This document shows, piece by piece, positions 63,355 to 64,000 of a DNA stretch of 64,000 nucleotides. Below the pieces are notes generated by a model. That model did not search any database. It saw only the letters and a list, made by a program, of their open reading frames with translations, and had not been told where the DNA came from. Numbering within the stretch: the stretch's first letter is position 1; each line of letters opens with the position of its first letter. The DNA is from Clostridia bacterium. GTDB lineage: Bacteria; Bacillota; Clostridia; Oscillospirales; CAG-272. Location of the stretch: contig JAFYOX010000094.1 in assembly GCA_017547755.1 (NCBI GenBank), positions 22,842 to 86,841 of the forward strand. Direction: 5' to 3'. The position numbers and the translations under genes are program-made.

Positions 63355-63811
63355 TGCGTGTATTACAATCACAACAAATTCCCCACCGATAATTAATAGA
63401 TACCAATTTTTCCCATCATCCCTGTCATTGACCTGACCAAAACCTTGCATAGCTTCCCTTCCGGTAACCATTGTTTCGCCACAATCCCACCATTGCCCTC
63501 TCCCCTCCCCCGCCGTAAAACACGATGTTGATGTAATGTTTCTGCAATAGCAGACCGCCATAAAATGTACTACTGATGTGCTATGGATATAACTCCGCGT
63601 GTGTGACCCACTCAACAAAATCCGGGATAACTTCCGACAACATTACATTGAATTCCAGGAATATCCATATATCAAGTTCAACAAAAATTCAACTATGAAA
63701 CAAAACGAGAGGGAATACCGCCGCACATTATCAGATGGTATTCCCTCTCATTATACACTTTCCTTCATTTAATTATAGGATACTCAACGACGCAATACAG
63801 CACAATCAGAA
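63355..63811. other. Right end of the element, no gene seen
   Basis: Contains the right arm-type site (63674-63694) and a perfect 13-bp stem GAGAGGGAATACC/GGTATTCCCTCTC (63707-63719, 63737-63749). No coding frame with a plausible start was found. Confidence 0.55.
63674..63694 (+). repeat. Putative integrase arm-type site, right
   Basis: Exact copy of the 21-bp site at 54893-54913, 117 bp inside attR, in the same orientation. Confidence 0.6.
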
Positions 63812-63856
63812 CTCATAACCCGGAGGTCGTCTGGTTCAAATCCGGCCCCCGCAATC
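63812..63856 (+). repeat. attR of the integrative element
   Basis: Second copy of the 45-bp repeat; here it is a tRNA fragment only, preceded by unrelated DNA. Confidence 0.93.
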
Positions 63857-64000
63857 AAGGAAAGGGACTGTCGCAAGTCCGAATGAAGTACAGAAAAAAA
63901 GCAAAAAGCGCACAAAGCCAAGGGTGGAGTAAAATCCATCCTTTTTGTGTGCTCCAAGGAATATTCAGATCAAATCAAGCAACCTCAATCTCAAATAAAG
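63857..64000. other. Host DNA right of attR
   Basis: GGACT-gtcgca-AGTCC at 63865 region and an imperfect long stem (GCACAAAG ... CTTTTTGTGTGC) are seen. No gene; possibly the end of an insertion sequence, not provable here. Confidence 0.3.

Noticed and set aside
63857-63900. GGGACTGTCGCAAGTCC as an insertion-sequence end
   Set aside because: It resembles some IS termini from memory, but no transposase or second end is in the window.

Overview
The window looks like chromosomal DNA of an anaerobic, probably gut-associated Clostridia-type Firmicute. The evidence is consensus TTGACA/17/TATAAT promoters, frequent TTG/GTG starts with strong AGGAGG sites, a T-box leader, a secG-rnr pair, RNase Y, an EndoA-type MazF, a two-gene SufC/SufB-like Fe-S system, and host-glycan enzymes (NagB, sialate O-acetylesterase-like, GH36, GH39). 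The species cannot be named from sequence alone.

Layout. 1-3.6 kb (minus): a T-box-controlled fusion of a TIM-barrel sugar isomerase/epimerase-like domain with an acyl-CoA ligase, cut by the window edge, and an AraC regulator. 4.1-12.9 kb (plus): a three-gene cassette (TerB-N/TerB-C protein, P-loop ATPase, Lhr-like helicase) followed 25 bp later by uvrA, which suggests DNA processing or defence. 13-20 kb: an unknown membrane protein, a 35-residue membrane protein with its own promoter and terminator, a radical-SAM protein, sufC-sufB-like, an aspartate-type aminotransferase and a YitT protein. 20-26 kb: three tandem M42 aminopeptidases, then murD with a REP-associated transposase (RAYT) and its REP pair; mazF. 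26-41 kb: a solute-binding lipoprotein, MaoC, a large CotH lipoprotein, a ceramidase-like lipoprotein, secG-rnr, GH39 with a divergent AraC gene, a TauE/SafE permease and nagB. 41-54 kb: RNase Y, FAD/Rieske oxidoreductase, RadC-like protein without JAMM motif, a second CotH lipoprotein, SGNH esterase, GH36, a TIR-DnaA fusion, a UroD-family protein and a gutted methyltransferase. 54.6-54.8 kb: tRNA-Leu and initiator tRNA-Met.

54,760-63,856 is a complete 9.1-kb integrative element inserted in the initiator tRNA gene. It is bounded by a perfect 45-bp direct repeat and carries a tyrosine integrase, a repressor divergent from an excisionase-like gene, replication genes including a DnaC-like loader, a Panacea-type toxin-antitoxin operon, a ribbon-helix-helix protein with repeats over a divergent promoter, and a structured leader before a late small-protein operon. 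No capsid, portal or terminase gene is visible, so it resembles a phage satellite or integrative plasmid.

The most novel candidates are the TIR domain joined to a degenerate DnaA AAA+ core and a DnaA-like DNA-binding domain (51,764-52,966), the TerB/ATPase/helicase cassette beside uvrA, the T-box-controlled isomerase-ligase fusion, the three-module leader RNA in the element, and a dispersed hairpin element placed at gene 3' ends across the host part of the window.
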